Assembly: GCA_031263875.1 (NCBI GenBank)
Contig: JAISEX010000114.1
Span: 1-7,252 of the forward strand
Direction: 5' to 3'
Length of the DNA stretch: 7,252 bases
Source of the DNA: Eubacteriales Family XIII. Incertae Sedis bacterium
GTDB taxonomy: Bacteria > Bacillota > Clostridia > Peptostreptococcales > Anaerovoracaceae
Below the pieces are notes generated by a model that was not told where the DNA came from, did no database searches, and saw nothing but the letters and a program-made list of their open reading frames with translations. The position numbers were made by a program, and so were the translations under genes. This document shows, in pieces, positions 4,847 to 7,252 of the stretch (position 1 is the stretch's first letter; the number at the start of each line of letters is the position of its first letter).

Positions 4847-7252
4847 TTATACTCCCATCTCTCGTCCCGCGATATACACTTCCGCCGGTTTTACCGTATA
4901 AATTTTCACCTCGCCCACTTCAAACGGATCGTCGCTCAGCACGATAAAATCGGCGCGCTTCCCCGCTTCGAGCGTCCCGATCTCGTCCTCGCGGAAAAGC
5001 TGCCACGCCCCATTCACGGTATAGGCTTCGATGGCCTCCGCCAGACTGATGCGCTCGTTCGCGTTTCGGAGCCACTGCGGGTCATCCTTTGACGCGACGG
5101 CCTGTTCGCAATACTGCGCGGGATTCGCCAAATTACGCGTCACCGCGATCTGTATCGCGGAAAACGGATCGTTCACGGACGACACCGGATAATCGCCCGA
5201 AAACGCGACTTTAACGCCGTTTCTGACGCAGGAACCCACGGGATAGGCCGCCTCCGCCCGTTCATCGCCGAGCGCGGCGCGGTCTATCTGCTCATACCAG
5301 CCCGGCTCCTTGAAATGCCAAAACGGTTGGAACGACGCGACGACGCCGAGCCGCCGCATCTTTTCGATATCCTCCGGCGCGACGACCTGCAAATGCGATA
5401 TCACGTCACGCCGCGAACTATCATCTTTCAAAATATCCCGCGCCTTCTCGAGCGCATACAAGGTTTCCTCCGTTGCCGCGTCGCCGATGGAATGGACGTG
5501 TATCTGGTAGCCCGCGCGCATCACCTCCGCGAAGGCTTCCGCGAGCTCGTCCTTATCCCACAGCGGCTCCGAGCGGTAATCCTCGGGCTCACCCGCGTTT
5601 ATCTGCGCATACGGTTCCCGCAGATACGCCGTGCGCCCCTCGACCACGCCGTCGGCAAAAAACTTGACCGTGCTCGTTTTTATCAAATCGGAACCGGCGA
5701 AATATTCTTCATAGAGAGCAGCTTCGTCGAAGGCCGCGCGAACCGCGGGAATATCCGCGTCGTGGTCGGCAAGCGAGCTCATATTCACGCGCATATGCCA
5801 CTCGCCGCGCTCATACAAATTCCGCAGCGCAAGCGCGTCGCAGAACTGCGGGGCGATATGCATCGCGCCCGTATAGCCCCACGCGAGCATCTTCTGTTGG
5901 TAGGATTCCAGCGCCTGTTCCGCCTGTTCGATGTTATACTCCGGCTTCGTATTCACGAGAAGGGGCGCGTCGGTCAGCGTCCCCGACGGCTCGCCCGTTT
6001 CGGGATCCTTCTGTATCATGCCGCCCGTCGGCGCCGCCGTGTCGCGGCTGATCCCGAAATGATCGAAAGCGGCGGTGTTCATCCACAGCGAATGCCCGTC
6101 GGAGGATTCGAGGATTACGGGCTTTTCTGATTCTATCTCATCGAGCCATTCGCGCCGGGGGCCTTCGGGCCTGCCGCCCGCTATGGACAAATAGAAACCC
6201 GTCCCGAAATACATCTCCCGCTCAGGATTCGCGCGGATAAATTCCCCGATCCGTTTCAGCGTGCCGTCGCGCCCGCGGCAGTCGTAGAGGTATATCTGGA
6301 ACAGCCGCGTGAGCGCGTCGCCCGGCATATGCACATGCGTGTCGATAAATCCCGGAAACACGGCCCTGCCCGCGAGGTCTGTTACCCCATAATCGCTCGC
6401 GTCCGCAAATCCCGCCGCGCCGAGCGCTTCCGCCGCCTCCGCTTCGGAGCCCACGCACAGTATCATTCCGTCCGCGGAAACCGCCATCGCGGACTGGGGA
6501 CGATTCTCCCATCCGCCGCCCGCAACGGTGTAGATCCGCGCGTTTGTATAGAGGACCGGCCGGCTCTCCGCAAGCTCATTACGCAGCTTCTCCGCCATGC
6601 CGTACTCGGACGCCTCGATCAGCGTCTTCGTGTATTCGTCGCGCGTTTTGGTAAACACGTCTTCCGTTATCCCTTCCTCGACGATGCGCGCCGCGTTCAT
6701 CACATAAACGCGCCCCGCGAGCGCCCGCACCACCGACAGGTCGTGCGTGATAAACAGTATCGCGAGATTTTTCTCCCGGCTCAATTTTCGTATGGTGGCG
6801 AGTATCTGATTTTGCGTAACGATATCCAGAGCCGACACGGACTCGTCGCAGATAAGCAGTTCGGGATCCGGCGCAAGCGCGCGCGCTATCGCCACCCGCT
6901 GCCGCTGCCCGCCCGAAAGCTGCGCCGGTTTGCGGCCGAGCAGTTCCTCCGGGATCTCCGCGAGCGCCAGCAATTCCGCCAGATACGACGCGTCCCGCCC
7001 CGAAACTTTCAGCGCCTCTTTCAGGATAAACCCGACGGTATGCGCGGGGTTCAGCGACGAATACGGGTCTTGAAAGACGATCTGCGGCGAAACTTTTCCG
7101 CGGTAATCTACCCGGCCCTCGTCGGGCCGTTCGAGGCCGACGATGCACCGCGCCAGCGTCGTCTTGCCGCTGCCGGACTGCCCCACGATCCCGACGATTT
7201 CCCCGGGCGCTATTTCGAGAGCCGCATCGTTCACCGCCGTAAACGCGCCGAA
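4847..7252 (-). CDS. Fusion: peptide-importer ABC ATPase (OppF/DppF-like) + YtcJ-like amidohydrolase, 5'-partial
   Basis: The reading frame is open through the right edge; residues FGAFTA precede the GTG at 7234, so the true start lies outside. Numbering from that GTG (795 aa): the ATPase domain covers ~1-210 with Walker A GQSGSGKTT (18-26), Q-loop Q55 in VFQDPYSSLNP, signature LSGGQ (106-110), Walker B LLICDE (126-131), D-loop SALD and H-loop H164. All catalytic elements are intact. A ~15-residue charged linker (AEKLRNELAESRP) leads into an amidohydrolase of family 3 type (~227-795): PGFIDTHVH (HxH at 300/302), KFFADGV (K524), HVHSIGD (H579/H581), ISHLQ (H614), SGDYPV (D681, family usual GSDxP) and the terminal AGKRADFIVL. 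In this family such residues bind metal for hydrolysis of amide-type bonds. Both domains appear full length. The usual ATPase C-terminal oligo_HPY tail is absent. The role in an importer is inferred from the ATPase subfamily and the binding-protein and permease genes downstream; the substrate is unknown. Confidence 0.9.
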   Translation of the reverse strand, partial: FGAFTAVNDAALEIAPGEIVGIVGQSGSGKTTLARCIVGLERPDEGRVDYRGKVSPQIVFQDPYSSLNPAHTVGFILKEALKVSGRDASYLAELLALAEIPEELLGRKPAQLSGGQRQRVAIARALAPDPELLICDESVSALDIVTQNQILATIRKLSREKNLAILFITHDLSVVRALAGRVYVMNAARIVEEGITEDVFTKTRDEYTKTLIEASEYGMAEKLRNELAESRPVLYTNARIYTVAGGGWENRPQSAMAVSADGMILCVGSEAEAAEALGAAGFADASDYGVTDLAGRAVFPGFIDTHVHMPGDALTRLFQIYLYDCRGRDGTLKRIGEFIRANPEREMYFGTGFYLSIAGGRPEGPRREWLDEIESEKPVILESSDGHSLWMNTAAFDHFGISRDTAAPTGGMIQKDPETGEPSGTLTDAPLLVNTKPEYNIEQAEQALESYQQKMLAWGYTGAMHIAPQFCDALALRNLYERGEWHMRVNMSSLADHDADIPAVRAAFDEAALYEEYFAGSDLIKTSTVKFFADGVVEGRTAYLREPYAQINAGEPEDYRSEPLWDKDELAEAFAEVMRAGYQIHVHSIGDAATEETLYALEKARDILKDDSSRRDVISHLQVVAPEDIEKMRRLGVVASFQPFWHFKEPGWYEQIDRAALGDERAEAAYPVGSCVRNGVKVAFSGDYPVSSVNDPFSAIQIAVTRNLANPAQYCEQAVASKDDPQWLRNANERISLAEAIEAYTVNGAWQLFREDEIGTLEAGKRADFIVLSDDPFEVGEVKIYTVKPAEVYIAGREMGV

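Noticed and set aside
6577..6598. Possible separate start for the amidohydrolase at the fusion junction
   Set aside because: The in-frame ATG at 6598 has no Shine-Dalgarno. A TAATG with GGAG upstream (ATG at 6579) looks like a former stop-start overlap but is in the wrong frame for the amidohydrolase. Independent translation is not supported.

Overview
The window carries a peptide-type (Dpp/Opp/Nik family) ABC importer locus, read entirely on the minus strand. From right to left, in the direction of transcription, it holds four genes. The first is a long ORF, open at the right edge, that fuses an OppF/DppF-like ATPase to a complete YtcJ-like amidohydrolase (7252-4847). After a 616-bp gap come a lipoprotein substrate-binding protein of SBP family 5 (4230-2629), a DppB-type permease (2614-1652) and a DppC-type permease (1449-577). 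The leftmost 576 bases hold no credible gene. No second ATPase (DppD/OppD) is present; since the locus continues past the right edge, it may lie just upstream of the fusion.

The working model is a two-part locus. The binding protein captures a peptide-like or other amide-containing solute outside the membrane, DppB and DppC form the channel, and the fused ATPase is one of the two cytoplasmic motor subunits. Its tethered metallohydrolase would sit at the inner mouth of the channel and could cleave the substrate as it enters. The substrate cannot be read from the sequence. The binding-protein operon has its own strong sigma70-type promoter (TTGACG, 17 bp, TATATT) and a near-ideal Shine-Dalgarno, so it can be transcribed separately from the fusion gene.

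The non-coding DNA is rich in repeats. A 201-bp element with ~20-bp imperfect terminal inverted repeats sits exactly between the dppB stop and the dppC start, and one of its ends now supplies the dppC Shine-Dalgarno; I read it as a MITE-like insertion. A second repeat family is present in two inverted copies (333-453 and 4473-4652) that flank the binding protein-permease operon, each with an A/T-rich palindrome on its inner side. Two 72-bp-period tandem units abut the right copy. A 21-base C run lies near the left edge.

Organism: the coding regions are GC-rich, the promoter region is AT-rich, the SD sequences are AAGGAGGT-like and the binding protein is a lipoprotein. This fits an anaerobic bacterium with Firmicutes/Clostridia-like or Synergistota-like expression signals, but I cannot place it firmly. 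The most unusual items are the ATPase-amidohydrolase fusion and the insertion between dppB and dppC.
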